DNA from: Streptomyces sp. CMB-StM0423
GTDB taxonomy: Bacteria; Actinomycetota; Actinomycetes; Streptomycetales; Streptomycetaceae
NCBI RefSeq assembly: GCF_002847285.1
Contig: NZ_CP025407.1
Location: 7,257,001-7,321,000 of the forward strand
Reading direction: 5' to 3'
Length of the DNA: 64,000 bases
Both the position numbers and the translations under genes were made by a program. Shown piece by piece: positions 7,216-15,530 of the stretch. Under the pieces are notes generated by a model. It was not told where the DNA came from. It ran no database searches and saw only the letters and a list, made by a program, of their open reading frames with translations. The first letter of the stretch is position 1; each line of letters opens with the position of its first letter.

Positions 7216-10200
7216 TCAGTTCACCGTCACCTGCACCTCACCCGTCGTCAGGTCCCCGGTGTCGTCCGTGACCGTCAGATGGGCGGTGTACGTCCCCTTC
7301 CTGGTGTACGTGTGCGTCGCCGTCGCCGCGCCGTCGCCCGTCGCGTTGTCCCCGAAGGTCCAGTGGTACGACTTGGCCGTACGCCCCTCCGGCAGCGTCA
7401 CCGCGCCCTCGAAGGAGAACTCCGCCGGCGCCGTCGCGCTCTCCGGCGAGGCCGTCACCGTCACCTTCGCCGCCGACTCCTTCTCCGCGCCGCGGCCGTT
7501 GAAGTGCAGCCAGTCCAGCGCCATCAGGTCGGGGCTCGACGGCGTCCACGCCGGGTTGGTGAAGACCACGTAGACCTTCTCCACCCCGCCCGGGTCGGTC
7601 AGCGGCACCGTGGGCGAGACCACCTTCGCGAAGTCCCCGGTGTTCGGGATCGTCGCCTTGCCCAGCAGCTCGCCGTCCGGCGCGTTCGCGCGGAACTCGA
7701 CGTCGCCGCCGAGCCCGCCCGAGGAGGCGCCGACCGTCACCGAGTCGATCCCGCTCGGGGTCCCCGGGTCCAGCACGATCCAGTCGCCGTGCTCGATCTC
7801 GCCGAGCCGCTTGCCGCCGGAGGAGTCCGCCCGGGCCAGCGTCTCCACGCCGCCGTTGGCCCCGCCGGTGCCGTTGTGGTGCTCGGCCTCGCGGAACTTC
7901 TGCCGCAGGCTCAGCGAGTCGGAGCCGATCAGGCTCGGCACGCCCTCGGCGCCGGAGTCCTCGTACTGCGCGCTGATGCCGTAGTAGAGGTTCTGCCCCG
8001 GCCCGTGGCTGTCGCCCGGGTCGGTCTTGAACTCGCCCGCGCAGCCGGTCAGGTTGTCCAGCGGGTGCAGGTGGTCGTCGTGCCCGAGCTGCGTCTGCAC
8101 GACGACGCGCGAGCAGTCGATGGCACCGTCCTCCGCGTCCTTGACCTCCACCTTGTACGGAACGGTGTCGCCGAAGTCGAACGCGGTGCCGTTGCTCGGC
8201 ACGGTGACCTTCACCTCGGGACGGGTGTTGCCGACGGTGACCTCGTGCACCGCCATCGCCGTACGGTCCGGCGGCCCCTCCACCGTCAGCCGGGCGGTGA
8301 ACCGGCCCTTCCCGGTGTAGGTGTGCGTCGGGTTGGGGTCCGTGGAGTCGGTCGTGCCGTCACCGTCGAAGTCCCAGGCGTACGTGATCGGGTCGTCGCC
8401 CGGCGAGTGCGAGCCCTCCGAGGAGAACTCCACCGTCAGCGGCGCCGGCCCGGAGTCCGCCGACGCCGACAGCTTCGCCACCGGCGGCCGGCCCTCGGCC
8501 ACGTAGTCGATGCGGTAGATGCCCGCCTTCTCGTTGCTGCCGCCGCGGCCGGTGCCGCTGCCCTCGCCGAAGTCGATGACGTACAGCGAGCCGTCGGGGC
8601 CGAAGTCCGCCTCGAAGGGCTGCACCCAGCTCATGTCGCCGAAGATCCCGTTGATCGACTGCAGGTCGCCCTTCTTGGCGGGCGCGAACCTCGGGTCCTC
8701 GAACTGCTGGTCCTTCTCCTGGAACGAGAAGGTCTTGAACCACTTGCGGGTCAGCTCGTAGGTGATCCACTTCCCCTCGAAGTACTCGGGGAACTTGTAC
8801 GGGCTGTCGTTCTTCGGGTCGTAGTCGTAGACCGGGCCGCTCATCGGGCCGCCGCCGCCGGTGCCCAGCTCGGGGAACTCCTGCGAGGCCGAGTACGCGT
8901 ACCAGACCGTGGCGGGCTGCGCGGGCGGCAGCGTCGTCCTGCCGGTGTTGTTCGGCGAGTCGTTCACGGGCGCCGAGCAGTCGAACTTCTCCCCGGCCTT
9001 GCCGGCCGCGAAGTCGTAGTCGTTGAACGGCGTGTTGTTGCCGATGCAGTACGGCCAGCCCTGGTTGCCCGCCTTGGTGATCCGGTTGTACTCCACCGTC
9101 CCCTCGGGACCGCGGTTCGGGTCGGCGCTGCGCGCGTCGGGGCCGTAGTCCGCGACCAGCAGGGCGCCGGAGATCGGGTCGGTGGTGATGCGGAACGGGT
9201 TGCGGAGGCCCATCGCGTAGATCTCGGGACGGGTCTTCGACTCGCCCTGCTTGAAGAGGTTGCCCGTCGGGATGGTGTAGCTGCCGCCGTTCGTGGGCTT
9301 CACGCGCAGCACCTTGCCGCGCAGGTCGTTGGTGTTGCCCGCGGTGCCCTGGGCGTCCCAGGCGCGCCGGCCCTCGCGCTCGTCGATCGGCGCGAAGCCG
9401 CTGGACTCGAACGGGTCGGTGTTGTCGCCGGTGGCGACGTACAGGTTGCCCGCGGCGTCGAAAGTGAGCGAGCCGGCCATGTGCACGTTGGCCCGCCCCT
9501 CCCCGCGCCACGTCGGGACCGTCAGCAGCACCTTCTGCGACGCCGGGTCCGCGGTGTTCCCCTTCATGGTGAAGCGGGACAGGTTGATGAGGTTCTTCTC
9601 CTTGTCGGAGTGCAGGAGATAGACCCAGTTGTTGCGCGCGAAGTTCGGATCCAGGGTGAGCCCGAGGAGGCCGTCGGACTGGCTGGTCATCTCGGGGGTG
9701 TAGTCGAAGTCCAGGGCCGTGGTGACCTGCAGGGTCTCCTGGTCGACGACCTTCAGCTCACCGGTGCGCTGGGCGTAGAACACCCGCCGGTCGGGGGCGA
9801 CGGCCAGCTCGAACGGGTCGGCCAGGTCGCTGGTGACCAGCGGGGTGCGCTGGAAGTTGCCGGTCTGGGTGGCCGAGCAGTCGCCGGGCGCGTCGCCCGC
9901 GGCCCACCGGATGCCGCCGAGCAGGTGCTTGAGGAACAGCGGCTCGTCGAAGGACGACGCGTCGTGGCCGCCGGCGGTGAACCACGACCGGCCGCCGTCG
10001 TACTTCTGGCACCACGAGAACGCGTGGTCGACGCCCTCGTCCAGCCCGGTGATGCCGTCACGCACCTTGATCTGCGCGAGGGTGTGCACCTTGCCGGTCG
10101 GGTTGGCGCGCCAGTTGTACCACTCCTCGTTGCGCTCCCAGAGCTGCGGCAGGCCCTTGGTGGAGGGGTGGGTGTTGTCCAGCACCTTGATCCGGCCGGT

Positions 10201-10671
10201 CTGCGGCACGGGGTGCTTGTCGAAGATCGCTCCGACCAGGCCCTCGTACCAGTCCCAGTCGCGCTCGCTGGCCGAGGCGGCGTGCAGGCCGAGCCAGCCC
10301 CCGCCCGCCTGGATGTACGACTGCAGCGCGGCCCGCTGGTCCGCGTCGAGCAGGTCGCCGCTCTCCGGCGTGGAGTTGGTGTTGTTGAAGACGACCGCCT
10401 CGTAGTTCGCGAGGTTCTCCTCGGTGAACGCGGCGGCGTCGTCGGTCGAGTCGACCTCGAACCCGTACTCTTCGCCGAGCTTCTCGACGGCCTCGATGCC
10501 CGCCGGGATGGAGTCGTGGTAGAAGTTCGTGACCTTGGAGAAGACCAGGACCCGGAAGGCGGCCTCCTCGTCCTGCGGGGCGGCCGTCGCCGAGGCCGTG
10601 CCCAGGAGCAGCGCCAGCAGCGCGGCCAGGACGGCGATGGGTGACAGGGGTGGTCTGGCTAGGCGTCTCAT
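7216..10671 (-). CDS. Secreted ThuA / sorbosone dehydrogenase / PKD / CBM6 multidomain protein
   Basis: A 1151-residue exported protein. Residues 1-31 are a Sec signal peptide ending in ATAAP. Domains, with approximate limits: ThuA-like trehalose-utilisation fold (38-260, with GGGWLGLHAAS and WFTAGGHDASSF); a glucose/sorbosone-dehydrogenase-type beta-propeller (280-720, with DGLLGLTLDPNF and NVHMAGSLTF); PKD (728-812, with YAWDFDGDG); a linker domain; a CBM6-like carbohydrate-binding module (925-1058, starting at FREAEHHNG); and a second PKD (1064-1151, with YHWTFGDNATG). Proteins of this architecture recur in Streptomyces, but their reaction is not established to my knowledge. Binding of a polysaccharide and oxidation of a sugar are inferences from the domains. 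The promoter carries an AGCGCTT element. Confidence 0.85.
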   Translation of the reverse strand: MRRLARPPLSPIAVLAALLALLLGTASATAAPQDEEAAFRVLVFSKVTNFYHDSIPAGIEAVEKLGEEYGFEVDSTDDAAAFTEENLANYEAVVFNNTNSTPESGDLLDADQRAALQSYIQAGGGWLGLHAASASERDWDWYEGLVGAIFDKHPVPQTGRIKVLDNTHPSTKGLPQLWERNEEWYNWRANPTGKVHTLAQIKVRDGITGLDEGVDHAFSWCQKYDGGRSWFTAGGHDASSFDEPLFLKHLLGGIRWAAGDAPGDCSATQTGNFQRTPLVTSDLADPFELAVAPDRRVFYAQRTGELKVVDQETLQVTTALDFDYTPEMTSQSDGLLGLTLDPNFARNNWVYLLHSDKEKNLINLSRFTMKGNTADPASQKVLLTVPTWRGEGRANVHMAGSLTFDAAGNLYVATGDNTDPFESSGFAPIDEREGRRAWDAQGTAGNTNDLRGKVLRVKPTNGGSYTIPTGNLFKQGESKTRPEIYAMGLRNPFRITTDPISGALLVADYGPDARSADPNRGPEGTVEYNRITKAGNQGWPYCIGNNTPFNDYDFAAGKAGEKFDCSAPVNDSPNNTGRTTLPPAQPATVWYAYSASQEFPELGTGGGGPMSGPVYDYDPKNDSPYKFPEYFEGKWITYELTRKWFKTFSFQEKDQQFEDPRFAPAKKGDLQSINGIFGDMSWVQPFEADFGPDGSLYVIDFGEGSGTGRGGSNEKAGIYRIDYVAEGRPPVAKLSASADSGPAPLTVEFSSEGSHSPGDDPITYAWDFDGDGTTDSTDPNPTHTYTGKGRFTARLTVEGPPDRTAMAVHEVTVGNTRPEVKVTVPSNGTAFDFGDTVPYKVEVKDAEDGAIDCSRVVVQTQLGHDDHLHPLDNLTGCAGEFKTDPGDSHGPGQNLYYGISAQYEDSGAEGVPSLIGSDSLSLRQKFREAEHHNGTGGANGGVETLARADSSGGKRLGEIEHGDWIVLDPGTPSGIDSVTVGASSGGLGGDVEFRANAPDGELLGKATIPNTGDFAKVVSPTVPLTDPGGVEKVYVVFTNPAWTPSSPDLMALDWLHFNGRGAEKESAAKVTVTASPESATAPAEFSFEGAVTLPEGRTAKSYHWTFGDNATGDGAATATHTYTRKGTYTAHLTVTDDTGDLTTGEVQVTVN

Positions 10672-10730
10672 AGTGCTCCCAGTCGTGCCGGAACCCGGGC
10701 GCGTCGGAGGGCGGGCCCGTTTGACGGTGC

Positions 10731-10762
10731 ATAGAAAGCGCTTGCTGACGGTGCTCTGTCAA
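10731..10762 (-). promoter_or_regulatory. ThuA-fusion promoter with LacI-type operator
   Basis: On the minus strand a perfect -35 TTGACA (plus 10757-10762) is followed after 19-20 bp by TTTCTA/TTCTAT (plus 10731-10737). The palindrome AAGCGCTT (10736-10743) lies in the spacer against the -10, the position expected of a repressor site. AGCGCTTGCTG (10737-10747) also occurs in the fucosidase promoter at 17963-17973, suggesting a common LacI-family regulator. Confidence 0.6.
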
Positions 10763-10951
10763 AGTAAGCCCTTACCCGCAGGTGGTCAACGGTCGTGCGC
10801 GGACCGGGATCGGCGGCCCTCCGGGGCGTAGGGGCAAGGGCGGAAACCCCACGGGAGCGGTGCGCGGGACATCCGCTTTCGCGCTCGGCGCACCACCCCG
10901 CCCGCGGCGTCGCCGCGAGTTCAAGATCTCCTAGCCGGGTATCCTCACGGA

Positions 10952-11719
10952 ATGGGCGAGGACCTGAGCGCGGCGGCGGCCAAGGGCTGGGCGGTGCGCT
11001 GGGAACTGCAGCGGGAGCAGCGGGAGGCCGGCCGCGAGGAGCGGTTCACCGTCGTCGGCGACCTGGTGGAGCTGGTGACCGACGGCCACGACCGCCCCGC
11101 CGTCCTCGACCTCGGCTGTGGTACGGGCTCGCTGGCCGCCCGGCTCAAGCGCCGGATGCCCGCGCTCGACATCGTCGCCGCCGACGCCGACCCCGTGCTC
11201 CTCGGCCTCGGCCGCCGGATGCACGGCACGCGGGTCCGCTTCGTCGACACGGTGATCGGCGGCATCGGCTGGCAGGACGAGCTGGAGCTCGACCGCCCTC
11301 TGGACGCCGCGGTCTCCACGACCATGCTGCACCGCCTCCCCGAGCGTGTGCTGCTGGAGGTCTACGGCAGGCTGCACACCCTGCTCCGCCCCGGCGGGCT
11401 GCTCGTCAACGCGGGCCGGCTGCCCCAGGAGGACGCCGCCGTCGCCGAGCTGGCCGGCGAGGTCGGCAGCCGGCTGGCCGAGCGGCGGCGGATGCCGGGG
11501 GGCGAGGACTGGTCGTCGTGGTGGGACGCGGCGGCCGAGGCACCCGAGCTGGCGCGGCTCTTCGCCGAGCGGCGCCGCCGCGGCGCCGCCCCCGCGGGGG
11601 ACAACGGGCTGAGCCTGGCGCGCCACGTCGACCTGCTGCAGAAGGCGGGCTTCGCGGCGGTCGGCACGGTCTGGCAGTGCGGCGACAGGTGCGTGCTGGT
11701 CGCCGTCCGCGGCGAGTAG
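10952..11719 (+). CDS. SAM-dependent methyltransferase
   Basis: Class I methyltransferase of 255 residues. Motif I is explicit as VLDLGCGTGSLAARL near residue 50, followed by the acidic SAM-ribose residue in IVAADADPVLLGLGRR and the post-motif stretch LRPGGLLVNAGRL. The substrate is unknown; the fold is that of methyltransferase domain 25-like proteins. A TATCCT hexamer at 10940-10945 ends six bases before the ATG and no Shine-Dalgarno sequence is seen, so the mRNA may be leaderless. It is convergent with the oxidoreductase gene and has no pathway neighbours. Confidence 0.85.
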   Translation: MGEDLSAAAAKGWAVRWELQREQREAGREERFTVVGDLVELVTDGHDRPAVLDLGCGTGSLAARLKRRMPALDIVAADADPVLLGLGRRMHGTRVRFVDTVIGGIGWQDELELDRPLDAAVSTTMLHRLPERVLLEVYGRLHTLLRPGGLLVNAGRLPQEDAAVAELAGEVGSRLAERRRMPGGEDWSSWWDAAAEAPELARLFAERRRRGAAPAGDNGLSLARHVDLLQKAGFAAVGTVWQCGDRCVLVAVRGE

Positions 11720-11769
11720 GCCCCCGGATCCGTCACCTGCCGCACCCGCCGCCGCCCGCCTGCCCGCGC

Positions 11770-12747
11770 TCAGTCGATCCGGACGACGTACTTGCCCCGT
11801 ACCCCGCCCGCCTCCAGCGCCCGGTGCGCCGCCGCCGTCTCGGCCAGCGGGAAGACCGTGTCCACCGCGGGCGCCAGGTGCCCCTCCGCCACCCGGCGGG
11901 CGAGATCGTCGAAGTGGGCGGCCGCGGGGTTGCCGCTGAAGAGCCGCACCCGCGCGCGTCCGTGGACCGCGCTGGCCGCGACGGCGCCCAGCGAGGCGAG
12001 CGGCCGTGCCGGGTCGAAGGTGATGCCGACCATGCGGCCGCCCGGCTTCAGCAGCCGCCGGAACGTCCGCAGATCGGTGCCCACCGTGTCGAGGACGACG
12101 TCGAACGGGCCCATCTCGGCTGGTTCCGTCTCCCGGTGGTCGAGGGCGCGGTGGGCGCCGAGCGTACGGACGAAGTCCAGGTTGGCGGCCCGGGCCAGGG
12201 CCGTGACGTCGGCGCCGTACGCCCGGCCGAGCTGGACGGCGGCGCTGCCGACGCCGCCGGCCGCGCCCCGGACCAGCAGCCGTTCGCCGGGGCGCAGCGC
12301 CGCCTTGCCGTGCAGCGCGGTGACCGCCGTGGTGCCCGTCACCACCAGCGCGGCGGCGGCCACCAGGTCCGGTGCGCCGGGACCGTCCGGCACCCGGCCG
12401 AGGCGCCCCGCCCGTACCGCCACGTACTCGGCGGCGCTGCGTGCCCTCGCCGTGCGGCCCACGAAGCCCCACACCCGGTCGCCGACCGCGAACCCGGCGG
12501 CGCCGGCACCGAGCGCGGCGACCTCCCCGCTGAAGTCCTGCCCGACGCGCTGCGGGAACCTCCGCCCGCTGAGGGCGCGGGCGCGGCCGGAACGTACCGC
12601 CAGGTCACCGCCGTTCACACTGAACGCGCGCACCTGCACGAGAACCTCGCCCGGGCCGGGCTCCGGGCGCGGCACCCGGCCCACGTACAGCACCTCGGGA
12701 CTGCCGAAGCGGTCGAACAGTACGGCTCTCATCGTGCGCTCTGTCAT
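11770..12747 (-). CDS. NADP-dependent quinone oxidoreductase-like protein (MDR family)
   Basis: Medium-chain dehydrogenase/reductase of the zinc-free quinone reductase type, 325 residues. It begins MRAVLFDRFGSPEVL, has the GroES-like substrate domain (VGQDFSGEVAALGAG) and a Rossmann segment GERLLVRGAAGGVGSAAVQLGRAYG that binds NADPH. It ends GGVRGKYVVRID, the usual HxxGKxVL-like end of the family. The ATG at 12747 follows GGTGAGGACG. It is divergent from a TetR-family gene with a strong dyad between them, so it is very probably the target of that regulator, perhaps detoxifying electrophiles or quinones. Confidence 0.9.
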   Translation of the reverse strand: MTERTMRAVLFDRFGSPEVLYVGRVPRPEPGPGEVLVQVRAFSVNGGDLAVRSGRARALSGRRFPQRVGQDFSGEVAALGAGAAGFAVGDRVWGFVGRTARARSAAEYVAVRAGRLGRVPDGPGAPDLVAAAALVVTGTTAVTALHGKAALRPGERLLVRGAAGGVGSAAVQLGRAYGADVTALARAANLDFVRTLGAHRALDHRETEPAEMGPFDVVLDTVGTDLRTFRRLLKPGGRMVGITFDPARPLASLGAVAASAVHGRARVRLFSGNPAAAHFDDLARRVAEGHLAPAVDTVFPLAETAAAHRALEAGGVRGKYVVRID

Positions 12748-12796
12748 CGTCCTCACCTTCGCGGTGGCCGGGGATCCGGGGCCGAGCGTAGGCTGA

Positions 12797-12820
12797 CAAG
12801 TGGACGAGATCGTCCGTTTG
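12797..12820. promoter_or_regulatory. TetR-type operator
   Basis: A 24-bp perfect gapped dyad: CAA, 2 bp, GGACGA (12802-12807), GA, TCGTCC (12810-12815), 2 bp, TTG (12818-12820). It lies in the short gap between the divergent oxidoreductase and TetR genes, so one site could control both. Confidence 0.75.
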
Positions 12821-12838
12821 AGCCGGAGGTGAGAGACA

Positions 12839-13513
12839 TTGGCCGCGGAATCCTCTCGGATCGCGGGCAAGGACGAGCTGCGCGCCGACGCCCGGCGCAA
12901 CCGGCAGCGCGTCCTGGCCGCCGCCCGCGCGGTCTTCGCCGAGCACGGCATCGACGCCCCCATGGCGACCGTGGCCCGGCGCGCGGGGGTCGGCGTGGCC
13001 ACGCTCTACCGGCGGTTCCCGACCCGGGACGCGCTGGTGCGGGCCGCGTACGCGGAGCAGATGGCCACCTGCGGCCAGGCGCTCACCGACGCGCTGGCGG
13101 ACCCCGATCCGTGGCGGGGCTTCCGGCGGCTGGTCGAGACCGTCTGCGAACTGCAGCGGGAGGAGCGGGGCTTCCCGGCCGCCTTCCTCGCGGCCTTCCC
13201 GGACGGCACCCGCGCGGACGCGGCCCGACGGGAGCGGGCGGAGCGGGACTTCGCGGTGCTGGTCCGCAGGGCGCAGGCGGCGGGCGCGCTGCGGGCCGAC
13301 TTCCACCCCTCCGACCTCGCCGTGGCCCTGCTGGCGCACTGCGGCCTGGTCGGCGCGCTGCCGGACGACCGGGCGGCGTCGCGGCGGCTGGTGGCGTACC
13401 TGCTCCAGTCGTTCCGCGCGGAGGCGGCGGGTGAGCCGCTGCCGGCGCCGGGCGCGGTGTCGCTGAGCAGCCTGCCGACCGCGGCCGGCGGCTCGCCGGG
13501 CGGGCGGTCCTGA
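12839..13513 (+). CDS. TetR family transcriptional regulator
   Basis: A 224-residue regulator. The N-terminal helix-turn-helix is seen in RQRVLAAARAVFAEHGID, then ATVARRAGVGVATLYRRF. The C-terminal all-helical half is the presumed ligand pocket. It starts with TTG at 12839, 10 bp after GGAGG; no better start is available. The divergent quinone-reductase gene and the 24-bp dyad at 12797-12820 point to autoregulation and local repression. The family of the C-terminal domain (SbtR-like) is a guess. Confidence 0.9.
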   Translation: MAAESSRIAGKDELRADARRNRQRVLAAARAVFAEHGIDAPMATVARRAGVGVATLYRRFPTRDALVRAAYAEQMATCGQALTDALADPDPWRGFRRLVETVCELQREERGFPAAFLAAFPDGTRADAARRERAERDFAVLVRRAQAAGALRADFHPSDLAVALLAHCGLVGALPDDRAASRRLVAYLLQSFRAEAAGEPLPAPGAVSLSSLPTAAGGSPGGRS

Positions 13514-13561
13514 GGGGCCGGGCCCGGCGGAAGCATCACGTGGGGCGTACGCCGACGGGCC

Positions 13562-13768
13562 TCAGGCCGCGGTCGTCAGCAGCCCGGGGCGCACCTCGCG
13601 CCGCGGCGCGACGACGGCGCCGGTCGGCAGCAGTTCACCCGTGTCGTCGAAGACGATCGTGCCGTTGCACAGCAGGCTCCAGCCCTGCTCGGGGTGGAAG
13701 GCCACGGTCTGCGCGGCGTCGCGGTCAGGGCGGTCGGCGGCGGGGCACTCGGGCCGGTGGGAGCACAT
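13562..13768 (-). CDS. DUF5999 family small protein
   Basis: A 68-residue protein beginning MCSHRPECPAADRPD. It carries the strongly conserved central stretch HPEQGWSLLCNGTIVFDDTG and then LLPTGAVVAPRR, which I recognise as DUF5999, a small family found mainly in Streptomyces. The paired Cys residues (2 and 8) with His 4 could bind metal, but no function is known. The ATG at 13768 follows GAGAGGTG; upstream in-frame starts extend into sequence without family character and are rejected. Confidence 0.8.
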   Translation of the reverse strand: MCSHRPECPAADRPDRDAAQTVAFHPEQGWSLLCNGTIVFDDTGELLPTGAVVAPRREVRPGLLTTAA

Positions 13769-13951
13769 CGGACACCTCTCGGTCGGGAGGCGGCGGCCCT
13801 GCCGGGCCGCCGGTGGCGGTGTGGTTCCGTCTGGAAGGTGAGACCCGGCGGGCGCCGGAATCTCATCGCCCATCCTCAGGAAACCACCGCCGGGTTGAGC
13901 CCCGGTCCGTACGCGGTCACAGTCCCGTCTCAGCGCCCGCGGGCGCGCCCC

Positions 13952-13991
13952 GGCCCCGTACCGGCGCGCCCTCCGCGGCCGGTACGGGGCC
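13952..13991 (-). terminator. Hairpin terminator after amino-acid permease
   Basis: GGCCCCGTACCGGC (13952-13965) pairs perfectly with GCCGGTACGGGGCC (13978-13991), a 14-bp stem with a 12-nt loop, just after the stop codon of the permease gene on the minus strand. Confidence 0.75.
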
Positions 13992-14000
13992 CGCCCGGCG

Positions 14001-15467
14001 TCAGCCGCGCGGCTCGTCGCGCTCGTGGAGATCGGGCCCCTCGGCCGCCGCCTGCTCCGCGCGGGCCAGTTCACTGCGGCGGTAGGAGTACGTGAAGTAC
14101 ACGACCATCCCGACCGCGAACCACACGCCGAAGCGCAGCCACGTCTCCCACTTCAGGAACGTCACCAGCCAGATCGAGAAGCCGACCCCTATCAGCGGCA
14201 CGACCGGCATCCCCGGGCAGCGGAACGTCCGCGGCAGCTCCGGCTGCCGGTAGCGCAGCACGATCACCGCGACGCACACCACCACGAACGCCAGCAGGAT
14301 CCCGATGTTCGTCAGCTCCGCGGCCTCCCCGATCTTCAGGAAGCCCGCGATCAGTGCCGAGCCGACGCCCACGATCCACGTCACCCGCGTCGGCACGTGC
14401 CGTGTCCGGTGCGTCTTGGCGAACCACTTCGGCAGCAGCCCGTCGCGGCTCATCGAGAACCAGATGCGCGTGACGCCCAGCATGAACGTGAACATCACCG
14501 TGAGGATGCCGATGATCGCCCCCACCGCGATCAGGTTCGCCAGCCAGCCGAGGCCCACCGACTCGAACGCCGTGGAGAAGCCGCTCTCCGGGTCGATGCC
14601 CTTGTAGTTCTGCATCCCCGTCAGCACCAGCGTCGCGGCCACGTACAGCAGCATCGAGATCGCCAGCGAGTAGAGGATCGCCTTCGGCATGTGCCGCTGC
14701 GACTCCTTCGACTCCTCGGCCGCCGTCGACATCGCGTCGTAGCCGAAGACCGCGAAGAACACGGTCGCCGCGCCGGTGAACGCGCCGCCGACGCCGTACG
14801 GGAAGAAGGGGTTGTAGTTGGCGGTGTCGATGTGGAAGACGCCGACCAGGATGACGACGAGCACGACCACGACCTTCAGCACCACCACGACGGTCTCGAA
14901 GCGCGCCGCGTTCTTGATCCCGAGGGTCAGCAGGTACGCGACCAGCAGGCACAGCACGACCGCGAACAGGTCGACCTTGTGCCCCTCGCCGGTGCCCGGG
15001 GCGCCGAGCATCCACGCCGGCAGGTCGGCGCCCATGTTCTCCATGAGGAAGGAGAAGTAGCCGGAGATGCCGATGGCCACCACCGCGACGATCGCGGTGT
15101 ACTCCAGCAGCAGATCCCAGCCGATGAACCACCCGGCGAGTTCGCCGAGGACCGCGTAGCCGTACGTGTATGCCGAGCCCGCCTTGGGGATCAGGCCCGC
15201 GAACTCCGCGTACGACAGGGCGGCCGCCGCGCTCGCCACCCCCGCGATGAGGAAGGAGACGAGCACGGCGGGACCCGCCGTGCCGTTGGCGACCGCGCCG
15301 GCGAGCGCGAAGATGCCCGCGCCGATGATGCCGCCGACGCCGATCGCCGTGAGCTGCCACAACCCGAGGACCCGGGTGAGCTGTTCGCCGCTCTCACCCT
15401 CGGCGGTCTCGATGTGCTCGATGGGCTTGCGGCGCAGTACGCCGTCCGTGCTCCAGAGCCCTGCCAT
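14001..15467 (-). CDS. Amino acid permease, APC superfamily (CAT-like)
   Basis: A 488-residue integral membrane amino-acid transporter. After a hydrophilic N-terminus (RRKPIEHIE) the first helix contains the APC substrate-binding signature GVGGIIGAGIFALAGAVA, and helix 6 contains VFFAVFGYDAMSTAAEESK, both diagnostic of the cationic amino acid transporter/YfnA branch. About twelve further hydrophobic segments follow, with a charged C-terminal tail. The ATG at 15467 follows GGAGAGGA. Exact substrate is unknown. It lies 63 bp downstream of the fucosidase gene on the same strand without a visible terminator, so read-through is possible, but a functional link is not evident. Confidence 0.9.
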   Translation of the reverse strand: MAGLWSTDGVLRRKPIEHIETAEGESGEQLTRVLGLWQLTAIGVGGIIGAGIFALAGAVANGTAGPAVLVSFLIAGVASAAAALSYAEFAGLIPKAGSAYTYGYAVLGELAGWFIGWDLLLEYTAIVAVVAIGISGYFSFLMENMGADLPAWMLGAPGTGEGHKVDLFAVVLCLLVAYLLTLGIKNAARFETVVVVLKVVVVLVVILVGVFHIDTANYNPFFPYGVGGAFTGAATVFFAVFGYDAMSTAAEESKESQRHMPKAILYSLAISMLLYVAATLVLTGMQNYKGIDPESGFSTAFESVGLGWLANLIAVGAIIGILTVMFTFMLGVTRIWFSMSRDGLLPKWFAKTHRTRHVPTRVTWIVGVGSALIAGFLKIGEAAELTNIGILLAFVVVCVAVIVLRYRQPELPRTFRCPGMPVVPLIGVGFSIWLVTFLKWETWLRFGVWFAVGMVVYFTYSYRRSELARAEQAAAEGPDLHERDEPRG

Positions 15468-15530
15468 GGTGCGTCCTCTCCGTCGAGGCCGTTCGATGAC
15501 AGTGGAGCACGATGACGGATGAGGTGCCTT

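Noticed and set aside
7120..10644. A 1174-codon plus-strand open frame opposite the ThuA-fusion gene
   Set aside because: No domain, no ribosome-binding site and composition of an antisense frame.
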